DNA from: Alphaproteobacteria bacterium
GTDB lineage: Bacteria; Pseudomonadota; Alphaproteobacteria; Rhodospirillales; WMHbin7
Direction of reading: 5' to 3'
Assembly (NCBI GenBank): GCA_015231795.1
Contig: JADGAX010000007.1
Location: 62,001 to 126,000, forward strand
DNA length: 64,000 nt
Position 1 is the first letter of the stretch, and every line of letters begins with the position of its first letter. Made by a program: the position numbers and the translations under genes. Under the pieces are notes generated by a model. It did no database searches. It saw only the letters and a list, made by a program, of their open reading frames with translations, and was not told the DNA's origin. This document shows, one piece after another, positions 53,660 to 62,738 of this stretch.

Positions 53660-54608
53660 GAAGGCGCGCAGGCGCGTTTTCGTCTTCCCAGCGAAGCGTT
53701 ATGTTCAAGACTTCGACGCGATCCTGAATATCCTTGGGCAGACGCACATGGTCCTTGGCGGTGGTGACCAGCCTTGCCTGCAAGTCCTTGGCCTGCTCGA
53801 GCAATGCCTCGATTTCGCATTCGGTGTAGGCGTGATGATCGGGGAAGGGGAAGGCCATCGCGATCTTCGCCCCTTGTTCTTGCAAGGTGGCGAAAAATTT
53901 CTGAGGGCGTCCGATTCCCGCAAAGGCGACCACGGATGAATCCTTAAAGGAAACGTTGGTCGCGTCGGCGATGATGCTGGCCTTGAAGACCGGCAAGGCA
54001 CCCATCCGCGACAAGACATCGCATTTATCCTGACCGATCAGCACGACCGCCTTGGCGCGCTTGACGCCGTCGGCCACGGGTTCGCGCAAAGGCCCTGAAG
54101 GAATGACGCGACCGTTGCCGAAACCCGTTTCGCCATCGACGACAAGGATCGGCAAATCCTGGAACAGGCTGGGATTCTGAAAGCCATCATCCATCACGAC
54201 GACATCAGCGCCTTTTGCAATGGCGGCATGGGCGCCCTTTGCCCGGTCGGATGATATCCAGGTGGGAGCGATGGCGGCGTGCAGCAGCGCTTCGTCGCCG
54301 ACTTCCCTGGCCGTGTGGCGGGCGGGATCAACTTGCAAAGGGCCAGTCTCGCAGCCGCCATAGCCGCGCAGCAAGATGGCCGGTCTTTTGCCAAGTGCCT
54401 GCAGATGGCGGACCAAGGATTGCACGACAGGCGTTTTGCCCGCTCCCCCCGCCACCAGATTGCCGACGCAAATCACGGGCACGCTGGCTTTCTCAGGTCT
54501 GGAGAAAGCGCGCTTCATGCGCCCTCCCGCCGCATAGAGACAGCCCAGCGGGGCCAAAATGTTTCCCCAGGCGCTTTGTTTATGCTGCCAGAAATCAGGC
54601 GCGCGCAT
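53643..54608 (-). CDS. lpxK: Tetraacyldisaccharide 4'-kinase
   Basis: 321 residues. The P-loop VAGGAGKTPVVQSLVRHL, the N-terminal PLGCLYAAGG region, MDDGFQNPSL (DDGFQ motif) and the DHHAYTE segment (in PFPDHHAYTEC) are all LpxK hallmarks. It phosphorylates the 4' position of the lipid A precursor on the inner membrane. It overlaps waaA by 14 nt. Confidence 0.96.
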   Translation of the reverse strand: MRAPDFWQHKQSAWGNILAPLGCLYAAGGRMKRAFSRPEKASVPVICVGNLVAGGAGKTPVVQSLVRHLQALGKRPAILLRGYGGCETGPLQVDPARHTAREVGDEALLHAAIAPTWISSDRAKGAHAAIAKGADVVVMDDGFQNPSLFQDLPILVVDGETGFGNGRVIPSGPLREPVADGVKRAKAVVLIGQDKCDVLSRMGALPVFKASIIADATNVSFKDSSVVAFAGIGRPQKFFATLQEQGAKIAMAFPFPDHHAYTECEIEALLEQAKDLQARLVTTAKDHVRLPKDIQDRVEVLNITLRWEDENAPARLLNGCI

Positions 54609-55863
54609 TCATGCGCTCCAGAAGCGGCGACAAGGCTGCTAGAATGCGATTGAGCACGCCCGCCTCGTTGCCTGCAAAGGACAAAGCCGCATCGGCCAAG
54701 CCCCGGCGCTCGATCTCGTGATCGAGAAGATGGGATACTTCGCGGATCAAACCTTGCTCGTCGGCAACTTCGCGGGCGGCGCCCGCCACCAGCAGCCGGT
54801 AGGCCACATCGCGGAAATTGTCCATTTTCGGCCCCATCAGGACGGCAACGCCCAGCTTCGCCGGTTCGATGGGATTTTGGCCGCCCGAGGACAAGATGGA
54901 TTTTCCCATGAAGGCGATGTGGGTCAGCCGGTAGAACAGGCCCATTTCACCCATCGTGTCCGCCAGATGGATATCCGTCTGGGCTGTTATTTCATCTTGC
55001 TTCGAGCGTCTGGCGACAACCAGACCCATGTCGCGCAGATCGCTGGCGATCTCGTCGGCGCGTTCCGGATGCCTGGGTGCGATCAAGGTCAACAGGTTGG
55101 CGTGACGCGATTTCAAGGCCAGATGCACGCGCCCGGCCATCATCTCCTCGCCCGCATGGGTGCTGGCGGCGATCCAACTGGGGCGATGCAGATGCGAGCT
55201 TTCCAAAAGGCGCAACTCGTCGGAATCGACGGGCAATTGCGGGGCGGAGAATTTCAGGTTGCCGGGTGTTGCGACGCGCCTGGCGCCCAGGGCATGCAGG
55301 CGTTGGCTGTCTTCTTCCGTCTGTCCAAGGCACAGGTCAAAGGCGCCCAACAGATGCCGCGCCAGGTTGGAGAAGCGCCGCCAATTGGCAAAACTTCTGT
55401 CCGAGACGCGCCCGTTGATCAGCGCCATCGGGATGCCGCGATTGGCCGTTTCGGCAATCAGATTCGGCCATAATTCCGATTCCAACCACAGGGCCAGATC
55501 GGGTTTCCAGTGGTCGAGAAAACGGCGTACCCAAGGTGCCCGGTCGACGGGCACGAACTGGTGAATGGCGTTGGCGGGAAGGCGGCTGGCCATCATACGA
55601 GCCGAGGTGACGGTGCCGGTAGTCATCAGTACCGTTTGGCGCGCCGCCAGCTTCTCGATCAGGGGCAGCGAGGACAGCGCCTCGCCCACCGACGCGCCGT
55701 GAATCCAAATCAGCTTGCCTTGCGGGCGCTCATGCGTATAGCGGCCCATGCGCTCGGGCATGCGCAACGGGTCTTCCTTGCCTCGGCGCTTGCGGCCAGC
55801 CAGATAAACCGGCAGCGCGGGGCCGATGGTGGTCGTCAAACCGCGATAGAGGCGCAGCATCAT
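54595..55863 (-). CDS. waaA: 3-deoxy-D-manno-octulosonic acid transferase
   Basis: 422 residues. An N-terminal membrane anchor region and the donor/acceptor motifs WIHGASVGEALSSLPLIE, LWLESELWPNLI, NGRVSDRSFANWRR and the GQNPIEPAKLGVAVLMGP block identify WaaA (KdtA). It adds Kdo to lipid IVA. It overlaps the acyltransferase-like gene by 4 nt. Confidence 0.96.
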   Translation of the reverse strand: MMLRLYRGLTTTIGPALPVYLAGRKRRGKEDPLRMPERMGRYTHERPQGKLIWIHGASVGEALSSLPLIEKLAARQTVLMTTGTVTSARMMASRLPANAIHQFVPVDRAPWVRRFLDHWKPDLALWLESELWPNLIAETANRGIPMALINGRVSDRSFANWRRFSNLARHLLGAFDLCLGQTEEDSQRLHALGARRVATPGNLKFSAPQLPVDSDELRLLESSHLHRPSWIAASTHAGEEMMAGRVHLALKSRHANLLTLIAPRHPERADEIASDLRDMGLVVARRSKQDEITAQTDIHLADTMGEMGLFYRLTHIAFMGKSILSSGGQNPIEPAKLGVAVLMGPKMDNFRDVAYRLLVAGAAREVADEQGLIREVSHLLDHEIERRGLADAALSFAGNEAGVLNRILAALSPLLERMNARA

Positions 55864-56600
55864 GGCGAAGCCTCGTTGTTCAGGGGGGCCGGTTCGATGG
55901 GAACAAGGCCCATGCGGCGGTCGGCTTCAGCGCTAATGACGTTCAGACGGTCTTCAAGCAGTTGGTTGAGGGCCGCGATCTGATCCTTGTCGGCATCCCG
56001 TGGAACCTCGACCGGTTCGCCCCAGACGAATACTATACCCTTTCCGAAGGGTCGGGGCAGCAGGAAACGATCCCAGGTGTTCATGAAACGGCTGGGGGCG
56101 GCGGAATAGGTGACAGGCAAGATCGGCACACCGGAAAGGCGCGCGATGTTGATGACGCCGTCACTGCAGCGCATGCGTGGACCCTTGGGGCCATCGGGCG
56201 TGATCCCGACGCACCCGCCTTCCTTGATCTTTTTGATGATGGCGCGCACGGCCGGACCGGCGCCGCGCGTCGTGGACCCGTTGATGGAATCAATGCCCAA
56301 ATGGGCCACCGTGCGTGAGATCAGCAATCCGTCGCGATGCTGCGATGCCAGCATATGGAACGAGTGTTTTTTTGGCCAAATATAGGGCATCATCAAAATG
56401 CGACCGTGCCAGAACGCCATGATGAACGGCTTGCCCTGGCTCCAGAACGCTTCGGGGATATGGATGTTTTCCGTCGTCACCTTCTGGGTGGCGTGGATCA
56501 GGCGGATGTAATTGGCCGCCAGCCAGCAGGCCAGATAGCGGACGACATCGCTTCTCAGAATGCTTTTCCTCAGCCGCTTGTAAAATTCCCGGGCCGTCAT
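55860..56600 (-). CDS. DUF374 lysophospholipid acyltransferase-like protein
   Basis: 246 residues. The HxxxxD-type acyltransferase core appears as ASQHRDGLLISR and TPDGPKGPRMRCSDG, with FWHGRILMMPY upstream; these are DUF374 signatures. It is regularly encoded between msbA and waaA in alphaproteobacteria and probably acylates lipid A or a related lipid. It overlaps msbA by 4 nt. Confidence 0.87.
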   Translation of the reverse strand: MTAREFYKRLRKSILRSDVVRYLACWLAANYIRLIHATQKVTTENIHIPEAFWSQGKPFIMAFWHGRILMMPYIWPKKHSFHMLASQHRDGLLISRTVAHLGIDSINGSTTRGAGPAVRAIIKKIKEGGCVGITPDGPKGPRMRCSDGVINIARLSGVPILPVTYSAAPSRFMNTWDRFLLPRPFGKGIVFVWGEPVEVPRDADKDQIAALNQLLEDRLNVISAEADRRMGLVPIEPAPLNNEASP

Positions 56601-58423
56601 GGCGAAGCGCTGCCGTTGGCATGCGGGATGGCCTGCAAGGCATGCAGGCGGGCATAAAGCCCGTTTTGCTCAAGCAGGCCAGCATGCGTCCCGCTTTCGG
56701 CGACGCGGCCCTGATCGATCACGAAAATCTTGTCGGCATGGGTGATGGTGGACAGACGGTGCGCGATTACCAAGGTGGTGCGGCCTTGCATCAGCTTGTC
56801 GAGCGCCGTTTGCACGGCGCGCTCGGATTCGGTGTCGAGCGCGCTGGTGGCTTCGTCAAGCAGCAAGATGGGGGCGTTGCGCAGCATGGCCCTGGCGATG
56901 GCAAGCCGCTGGCGCTGGCCGCCCGACAGTTTCACGCCATGTTCGCCCACCGTGGTGTCGTAGCCTTGGGGAAGGGCCGTGATGAAGTCGTGCGCCGCCG
57001 CCGCCCTTGCCGCCGCCTCGATCTCGTCTTGCGAGGCGCCCAGGCGGCCATAGGCGATGTTGGCGCGGATGGTGTCGTCGAACAGCACCACTTCCTGGCT
57101 GACCAAGGCCATTGATGAACGCAGGCTGGCCAGTTGCACCTTTTGCACATCCTGGCCGTCGATGGCGATGGTTCCTTCCTGCACGTCGTAGAAGCGGGGA
57201 ATCAAATTCTGGATGGTCGATTTTCCAGCACCCGAAGGCCCCACCAACGCCACCGTCGCCCCTGCGGGAACCTCCATCGACAAGCCGTGCAACGCGCCTT
57301 TCTCGGCATTGTAGGCGAAGTGCACATTCTGGAAGCGAATGGCGCCCCCCTTGATCTCAAGCGGCTTGGCGTCGGGTGCTTCTTGGATGCTGGGCACTGT
57401 GTCCAGCACTTCGAACACGCGCTGGGCCGCCGACAGCCCTTCTTGCAGATTGGCGTTCAAATTCGCCAAAGCCTTCAAAGGCTGATAGGCCATGAGAAGC
57501 GCCGTGATGAACGAGAAGAAGGCGCCCGCCGTGGTCGCCCCTTCGATCACGCGGCTGCCGCCATAGACGATCACCACCGTGACTGCGGCGCCGCCCAGCG
57601 TTTCCATGATCGGGCTTGACCACGAGCGGGTGCGCGAAGCCCTGAAGTTCAGCTTGAAGATGTTTTCGACGATGTTGGCGACGCGGCTGGATTCATATCG
57701 TTCCATGCCATAGGCCTTGACGACCCGGATGCCCTGGAAACATTGCTCGATCAACGTGGTGAACAGGCCCCATTCTTCCTGCGTGTTGGCGGTGACGCGC
57801 CGAATGCGTCTGCCCAGTTTGATGATGGGCAGGATGGTCAGCGGGAAGACGAAGAATGAAATGCTGGCCAGCATCCAGTCTTGATAGAACATGACGGCGA
57901 CCAGAAAGAGGACCGACAGCGAGTCCTTGCCGACGCTGACCAGAGCGTTCGAAACGGCGGCGCGGATCAGATTGACGTCGGTATTGAAACGCGACAGCAG
58001 GCGGCCCGTGGTGGTGGCGTGGAAATAGGCGATGTCCTGGGTCAGCATGTGGCGGAACAGCCGGTCTTGCAGATCGGCGATGATGCGCAGACCCACGAAG
58101 CTCATTTGCACCGACGAGCCGTAGCTGGCCAAACCCTTGACGACGGCGGTGGTCAGCACGGCCAGCCCCACCGGCCACAGCATGTCCATGCGCCGTTCCA
58201 CGAACACTTTGTTGACGACCGGGTCCATCAGCCAAGCCGAGGCGGCGGTGGCGGCCGCCACCACGCCCATCAGGATCAGCGACAGAACGATCTTGCCGGC
58301 ATAAGGGCGAATGCTGTCCTTCGCCAAGCGCCGGATCAGGCGCAGCGACGATTGGTCCAGCTTGATTTTCTTCTTCTTTGTCAAAAGACTAGGCTCCAGC
58401 CCCTGCCGTGGGGCCAGGACCAT
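56597..58423 (-). CDS. msbA: Lipid A export ABC transporter, fused permease/ATPase (MsbA-like)
   Basis: About 608 residues from the ATG at 58423; in-frame sequence upstream of it looks non-coding and runs into the neighbouring gene. An N-terminal six-helix ABC exporter domain (IVLSLILMGVVAAATAASA etc.) is followed by the nucleotide-binding domain: Walker A GPSGAGKST, signature LSGGQRQRLAIARAM and Walker B LLLDEATSALD. It flips the lipid A core across the inner membrane in homologues. Position beside waaA and lpxK supports that role. Confidence 0.9.
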   Translation of the reverse strand: MVLAPRQGLEPSLLTKKKKIKLDQSSLRLIRRLAKDSIRPYAGKIVLSLILMGVVAAATAASAWLMDPVVNKVFVERRMDMLWPVGLAVLTTAVVKGLASYGSSVQMSFVGLRIIADLQDRLFRHMLTQDIAYFHATTTGRLLSRFNTDVNLIRAAVSNALVSVGKDSLSVLFLVAVMFYQDWMLASISFFVFPLTILPIIKLGRRIRRVTANTQEEWGLFTTLIEQCFQGIRVVKAYGMERYESSRVANIVENIFKLNFRASRTRSWSSPIMETLGGAAVTVVIVYGGSRVIEGATTAGAFFSFITALLMAYQPLKALANLNANLQEGLSAAQRVFEVLDTVPSIQEAPDAKPLEIKGGAIRFQNVHFAYNAEKGALHGLSMEVPAGATVALVGPSGAGKSTIQNLIPRFYDVQEGTIAIDGQDVQKVQLASLRSSMALVSQEVVLFDDTIRANIAYGRLGASQDEIEAAARAAAAHDFITALPQGYDTTVGEHGVKLSGGQRQRLAIARAMLRNAPILLLDEATSALDTESERAVQTALDKLMQGRTTLVIAHRLSTITHADKIFVIDQGRVAESGTHAGLLEQNGLYARLHALQAIPHANGSASP

Positions 58424-58442
58424 AGCATGTTGGGAAACCAAC

Positions 58443-59504
58443 TTAAAGCGGGGCCAAAGCCGCCGTTTTCGGGCTGGCCGGTTCGGGAAAGGCCCGTCCG
58501 GAATCGAACGGGTCCAGATTGGCCAGGAATTGGCGGGCCGAGACTTCCCAGGAATAGTCCAGGGCATGGGCGCGGCACAGGCCGGGTTCGATGGTCACGG
58601 CGGTCAGGCTGGCCTTGGCCAGATCATCGTCCAGGCATCCGGCGGGCGAGCCGCCCAGCACGTCTTGCGGTCCAGCCACCGGATAGGCGGCTACCGGCAG
58701 GCCCGAAGCCAGGGCTTCCAGCAAGACGAGACCAAATGTGTCGGTGCGGCTGGGAAAGACGAACAAGTCGGCGGATCGGTAATGCCGCGCCAGATCTTCG
58801 CCCACTTTGGCACCCAGAAATCTCGCCTTGGGGTAATGGCCCTTCAATTGCTCGAGCTGCGGGCCATCGCCCACCACGACCTTGGTGCCGGGAATATCCA
58901 ACGCCAGAAAGGCCTCGATGTTTTTCTCAACCGCTACCCGCCCGACATACAGGCTGATCGGGCGCGCCCAGGGATAAAGCTCGTCATCCTTCAAACCTGG
59001 GCGAAACAGCGCCGTATCGACGCCCCGCGTCCAGCGGCGGATGTTCTTGAAGCCGCGCGCCTTCAACTCGTCCTCGATCGATTGGGTCGCCACCATGACC
59101 GCCGAGGCGGGTGCGTGAAACCAGCGCACCAGTTTGTAGGTCATGCCAACCGGAATGCCGGAGCGGGCGTGGATATATTCCGGAAAGCGGGTGTGGTAGG
59201 CGGTGGTGAAGGGCAGGCCGCGCTTCACGCAGTATCGCCGTCCGGCTAGGCCCAGCGGGCCTTCGGTGGCGATGTGAATGGCGCAAGGTTGATGACGCTC
59301 GATCAGCTTGGCCATCTTGCGCCCAGGCAACAGCGACAGGCGGATTTCCGGATAGGTGGGGCAGGGGATGCTTTTGAACTGGTCCGGCGTGATGGCGATC
59401 ACTTCATGGCCCAGCTTGGAAAGCTCTTCGCTTAAAGTAACGAGCGTACGGACGACGCCATTGATTTGAGGATGCCAGGCGTCGGTGATGACGAGGATAC
59501 GCAT
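58443..59504 (-). CDS. GT4-family glycosyltransferase (alpha-mannosyltransferase-like)
   Basis: 353 residues. The N-domain starts MRILVITDAWHPQINGVVRT, the pattern of PimB/MgtA-like GT4 enzymes; AYHTRFPEYIHARSG, VGRVAVEKNIEAFL and the donor-site FPSRTDTFGLVLLEALASGL follow. It may mannosylate or glucosylate a membrane lipid; the acceptor is not known. Its first 73 nt overlap the end of the LpxH-like gene. The AAAGGAA site sits within that overlap. Confidence 0.85.
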   Translation of the reverse strand: MRILVITDAWHPQINGVVRTLVTLSEELSKLGHEVIAITPDQFKSIPCPTYPEIRLSLLPGRKMAKLIERHQPCAIHIATEGPLGLAGRRYCVKRGLPFTTAYHTRFPEYIHARSGIPVGMTYKLVRWFHAPASAVMVATQSIEDELKARGFKNIRRWTRGVDTALFRPGLKDDELYPWARPISLYVGRVAVEKNIEAFLALDIPGTKVVVGDGPQLEQLKGHYPKARFLGAKVGEDLARHYRSADLFVFPSRTDTFGLVLLEALASGLPVAAYPVAGPQDVLGGSPAGCLDDDLAKASLTAVTIEPGLCRAHALDYSWEVSARQFLANLDPFDSGRAFPEPASPKTAALAPL

Positions 59505-60289
59505 TCCGGTTCCTTTGTTTGGAAGAGTGAAAGTTGACGCAAGGCCATCCAGTGCAGGATTTCCAGGCGTCCGTCCTTGTGTTCGACCAGCGCCGTGCAG
59601 CTTTCCACCCAGTCGCCGGTATTGGCGTAGGTGACGCCCGACAGATCGCGCAGCTCGGCATTGTGGATATGGCCGCAGACGATGCCGTCAACGTCGCGGC
59701 GCACCGCCTCGCTGGCCATCGTCTCTTCGTATTTGGCCATGTATTGAACGGCGTTCTTGACCTTGTGCTTCAAATAGGCCGACAGCGACCAGTAAGGTAG
59801 GCCCATGCCGCGCCGGACGGCGTTGAACCACTGATTGACCTTAAGGGCCAGCGTGTAGGCCCAATCGCCCAGCAAGGCCAGCCATTTGGCGTATTTGACC
59901 ACGCCGTCGAAAGCGTCGCCGTGCAGCACCAGCAACCGCCGACCGTCGGCTGTTTCGTGAACGGCCTCCTCCATCACTTCGATGTCGCCGAATGTGTGTT
60001 CGGTGTAGTCGCGGGCGAATTCGTCGTGATTGCCGGGGATGAAGACAACTCTGGCGCCCTTGCGCGCCTTGCGCAGGATTTTCTGCACCACGTCATTATG
60101 GGCCTGCGGCCAGTACCACGAGCGCTTGAGACGCCAGCCGTCCACGATGTCGCCCACCAGATAAAGATGGTCGCTTTCGGTGTATTTCAAGAAATCGAGA
60201 AGGAATTCCGCCTTGCACCCGCGGGTGCCCAAATGCACGTCCGAAATCCAGATGGTCCGGTAATGCTGCATGTCGGAAAGGGCGTTCAT
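59432..60289 (-). CDS. LpxH-like calcineurin-type metallophosphoesterase
   Basis: About 285 residues from the ATG at 60289 (MNALSDMQHYR). The dimetal phosphoesterase motifs are complete: WISDVHLGTRGCKA (DxH), LVGDIVDGW (GDxxD), FIPGNHDEFARDY (GNHD), and VCGHIHNAEL (GHxH). UDP-2,3-diacylglucosamine diphosphatase is the best-known activity of this family, and lipid A genes lie nearby, but longer proteins of this subtype beside a GT4 gene may act on another lipid or nucleotide phosphate. The C-terminal ~24 residues are encoded in the region shared with the glycosyltransferase. Confidence 0.8.
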   Translation of the reverse strand: MNALSDMQHYRTIWISDVHLGTRGCKAEFLLDFLKYTESDHLYLVGDIVDGWRLKRSWYWPQAHNDVVQKILRKARKGARVVFIPGNHDEFARDYTEHTFGDIEVMEEAVHETADGRRLLVLHGDAFDGVVKYAKWLALLGDWAYTLALKVNQWFNAVRRGMGLPYWSLSAYLKHKVKNAVQYMAKYEETMASEAVRRDVDGIVCGHIHNAELRDLSGVTYANTGDWVESCTALVEHKDGRLEILHWMALRQLSLFQTKEPECVSSSSPTPGILKSMASSVRSLL

Positions 60290-60465
60290 CGTCAAACCGG
60301 GCTGTGGATAAGCTCTTAAAACCATTTCTTGTAGTCTTATTCCAACTGGAAGCAAGACTTTGTAGGTGTGTCATTAATATTTAACACCCGTGTCTTTGTG
60401 TTGTCATAATGGTTACTTACATTGCTGGCTGACATTGATTTGAAACAGAGCGGGTTATAGGCGGC

Positions 60466-61392
60466 ATGACCTACGATTCCATGATTTCCCCCGAGATGAA
60501 GCCCTTCAGCGAAGTCAAACCCCGGCGCGTCGCCGTTATCTTCAATCCCACGGCGGGCCGCCGTCATGGCTGGCGCTTTCAGGCCACGGTGGAAAGACTC
60601 GAAGGCCATGTGACGCTGTTCCGCACGACCAAACCCAATGACGCCACCGAGATGGCGCTTGGCATGGTGGGCGATGGGGTGGATGTCGTGGTGGCGGCGG
60701 GCGGCGACGGCACCATCAACGAGGTGGTGAACGGCTTGGCGGGCAGTTCGGTGGCGATGGGCATCATTCCGCTGGGGACGGCCAATGTGATGGCGCATAC
60801 GCTGGGCATCGGCACCAAGCCCACCCGGGTTTCGGCGGCCATCAATCAGGGCAAGCGTAGGCGTTTGCATTTGGGGCGCATCACATCGCCAGACCAGCCG
60901 GGCGGGCGCTTGTTCGTGCTGATGGCGGGGGCGGGGTTCGACGCGCAGGTGGTGGCCGACGTCAGTTCGGCCCTGAAGCGCCATACCGGCGCCCTGGCCT
61001 ATGTGGTCGAAACCCTGGGCGGGGCGTTCAAATACGCCTTTCCGCCTTTGTCGATCAGCGTCGATGGCAAAGCGCATCAGGCGGTGACGGCGGTGGTCTG
61101 CAACGGCCCGCTTTACGGCGGTCCGTTCACGGCGGCCCCCAGGGCCGATCTGGAAAAGCCCGGTTTCGAAGTGCGGCTGCTGCAACGTTCAGGGATCAAG
61201 AATGTGCTGCGCTATGGCGCGGCCCTGGTGACGGGTCGCTTGGACACGTTGCCCGACGCTCCCAGCGTGCTGGGTACGTCGGTCGTCTTCGCAGGTCCAG
61301 AAGGTCTTCCACTGCAGGCCGATGGCGACATCCTGGCCCATCTTCCCGCCACCATCACGCTGGCGGAAGAAACGGTGGACGTGCTGGGGTAA
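60466..61392 (+). CDS. Diacylglycerol/lipid kinase family protein (YegS/DagK-like)
   Basis: 308 residues. The nucleotide-binding loop AAGGDGTINEVVNGLAG and the N-terminal AVIFNPTAGRR are standard DAGK/LCB5 signatures, with GIIPLGTANVMAHTLGI following. It likely phosphorylates diacylglycerol or another membrane lipid. It is read divergently from the LpxH-like gene across a 176-bp AT-rich gap with promoter-like sequence, and converges on the pmbA-like gene. Confidence 0.9.
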   Translation: MTYDSMISPEMKPFSEVKPRRVAVIFNPTAGRRHGWRFQATVERLEGHVTLFRTTKPNDATEMALGMVGDGVDVVVAAGGDGTINEVVNGLAGSSVAMGIIPLGTANVMAHTLGIGTKPTRVSAAINQGKRRRLHLGRITSPDQPGGRLFVLMAGAGFDAQVVADVSSALKRHTGALAYVVETLGGAFKYAFPPLSISVDGKAHQAVTAVVCNGPLYGGPFTAAPRADLEKPGFEVRLLQRSGIKNVLRYGAALVTGRLDTLPDAPSVLGTSVVFAGPEGLPLQADGDILAHLPATITLAEETVDVLG

Positions 61393-61395
61393 GCC

Positions 61396-62730
61396 CTATC
61401 CGCCAGCTACCGTCATGCCTTCTATGCGCAGGCTGGGGCTGTCGGTTCCCGCCTTGAAGACCAGATCGCTGGCGGGCGTCAGGTTCAAGAACATGTCCTT
61501 CAGATTCCCGGCCACCGTCATTTCGTTGACTGGAAAGGAAATCCGCCCTTTCTCGATCCAATAGCCCGCAGCACCCCGGCTGTAATCGCCGGTGATGCCG
61601 TTCACGCCCATGCCGAAAAGATCGGTCACGTAAAATCCGTCGTCGATGTCCTTGATTAGATCGTCAAGGGAGAGCGTCCCAGCCTCAAGATACAGGTTGC
61701 TGGGCGAAGGCGAGGGCGGACTTGACGTTCCCCGCGAGGCGTGACCGGTGCTTTTCAAGCCCAATTGGCGGGCCGAGCGCAGATCGAGCAGCCAACTGGT
61801 CAGCCTTCCGTCCTCGATCAGGTGCATCCGCTTGTTGGGCAGCCCTTCGGCGTCACAGGGACGCGATTTCAGTCCGCGCAGACGGTGCGGGTCATCGACG
61901 ATGCGAATGCCGGGCGCAAAGACCGGCTGGCCCATCCTATCTTTCAGAAAGCTGGTGCCCCGCGCGATCGATGCGCCATTGATGGCGCCGACGAAATGGC
62001 CCAGCAGACTGCGGGCGATGCGCGATTCGAAAACCACCGGCACTTTGGCGCTGGGCATTTTGCGGGCGTTCAAATGCCTGACGGCGCGTTCGCCCGCTTC
62101 GTGCCCCGTCTGTTCGGGCGGCGGCAGATCCTTGAAGTGAACGGCGGTGGCCCAATCGTAATCCCTGGACATGCCAAGTCCTTCGCCCGCCAACACGGCG
62201 GCGGATTGCGAATAGGAAGTGACGGTGCTTTCGCGCAACATGCCGTTCGAGCCTGCGATGACAAAGCTGGTGCGCCCCCAACTGGCGTCAGCGCCTTCCG
62301 AATTGTTGATGCCGGGCACGGCCCTGGCCGCTTCTTCGCAGGCCTTGGCGCGCTCGATCAGCAATTCGCTGGATGGTTCGAACGCATCGGCCAGGTCAAG
62401 GTCGGCCAGATCGGTCGCCAGTTCGCCAGGGTCGGCCAAGCCGCAGAAAGGGTCCTCGGGCACGGTGCGCGCCATGGCCACCGCGCGTTCGGCCAGTTCC
62501 CGAAGGGCTGCGGGCGAACGATCGGAACTGGAAACCAAGGCCTGACATTTTCCGATCAGCACCCGAAGGCCAATGTCGCCCGATTCAGAATGATCCAGCC
62601 GTTCCAGCTTGCCCAGGCGCCAGGCCACGGCAGCCGACGCTTGATCGACCAGCACCGCATCGGCGCCATCAGCACCCGCCTTCAAGGCGAGGTTGACCAG
62701 ATCGGCAAGAATCTCCTGGTTTCTGCTCAT
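61396..62730 (-). CDS. pmbA: TldD/PmbA family metalloprotease-like protein (PmbA/TldE)
   Basis: 444 residues with the PmbA/TldE pattern: N-terminal helical LALKAGADGADAVLVDQASA, LGKLERLDHSESGDIGLRVL, and the C-terminal core (DLFGMGVNGITGDYSRGAAGYWIEKG). TldD-TldE complexes degrade unfolded peptides and mature microcins and gyrase inhibitors. The TldE partner lacks the HExxxH of TldD, and none is seen here, so it is the non-catalytic type. A tldD gene is not in this window. Confidence 0.92.
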   Translation of the reverse strand: MSRNQEILADLVNLALKAGADGADAVLVDQASAAVAWRLGKLERLDHSESGDIGLRVLIGKCQALVSSSDRSPAALRELAERAVAMARTVPEDPFCGLADPGELATDLADLDLADAFEPSSELLIERAKACEEAARAVPGINNSEGADASWGRTSFVIAGSNGMLRESTVTSYSQSAAVLAGEGLGMSRDYDWATAVHFKDLPPPEQTGHEAGERAVRHLNARKMPSAKVPVVFESRIARSLLGHFVGAINGASIARGTSFLKDRMGQPVFAPGIRIVDDPHRLRGLKSRPCDAEGLPNKRMHLIEDGRLTSWLLDLRSARQLGLKSTGHASRGTSSPPSPSPSNLYLEAGTLSLDDLIKDIDDGFYVTDLFGMGVNGITGDYSRGAAGYWIEKGRISFPVNEMTVAGNLKDMFLNLTPASDLVFKAGTDSPSLRIEGMTVAGG

Positions 62731-62738
62731 GGCGCGGC

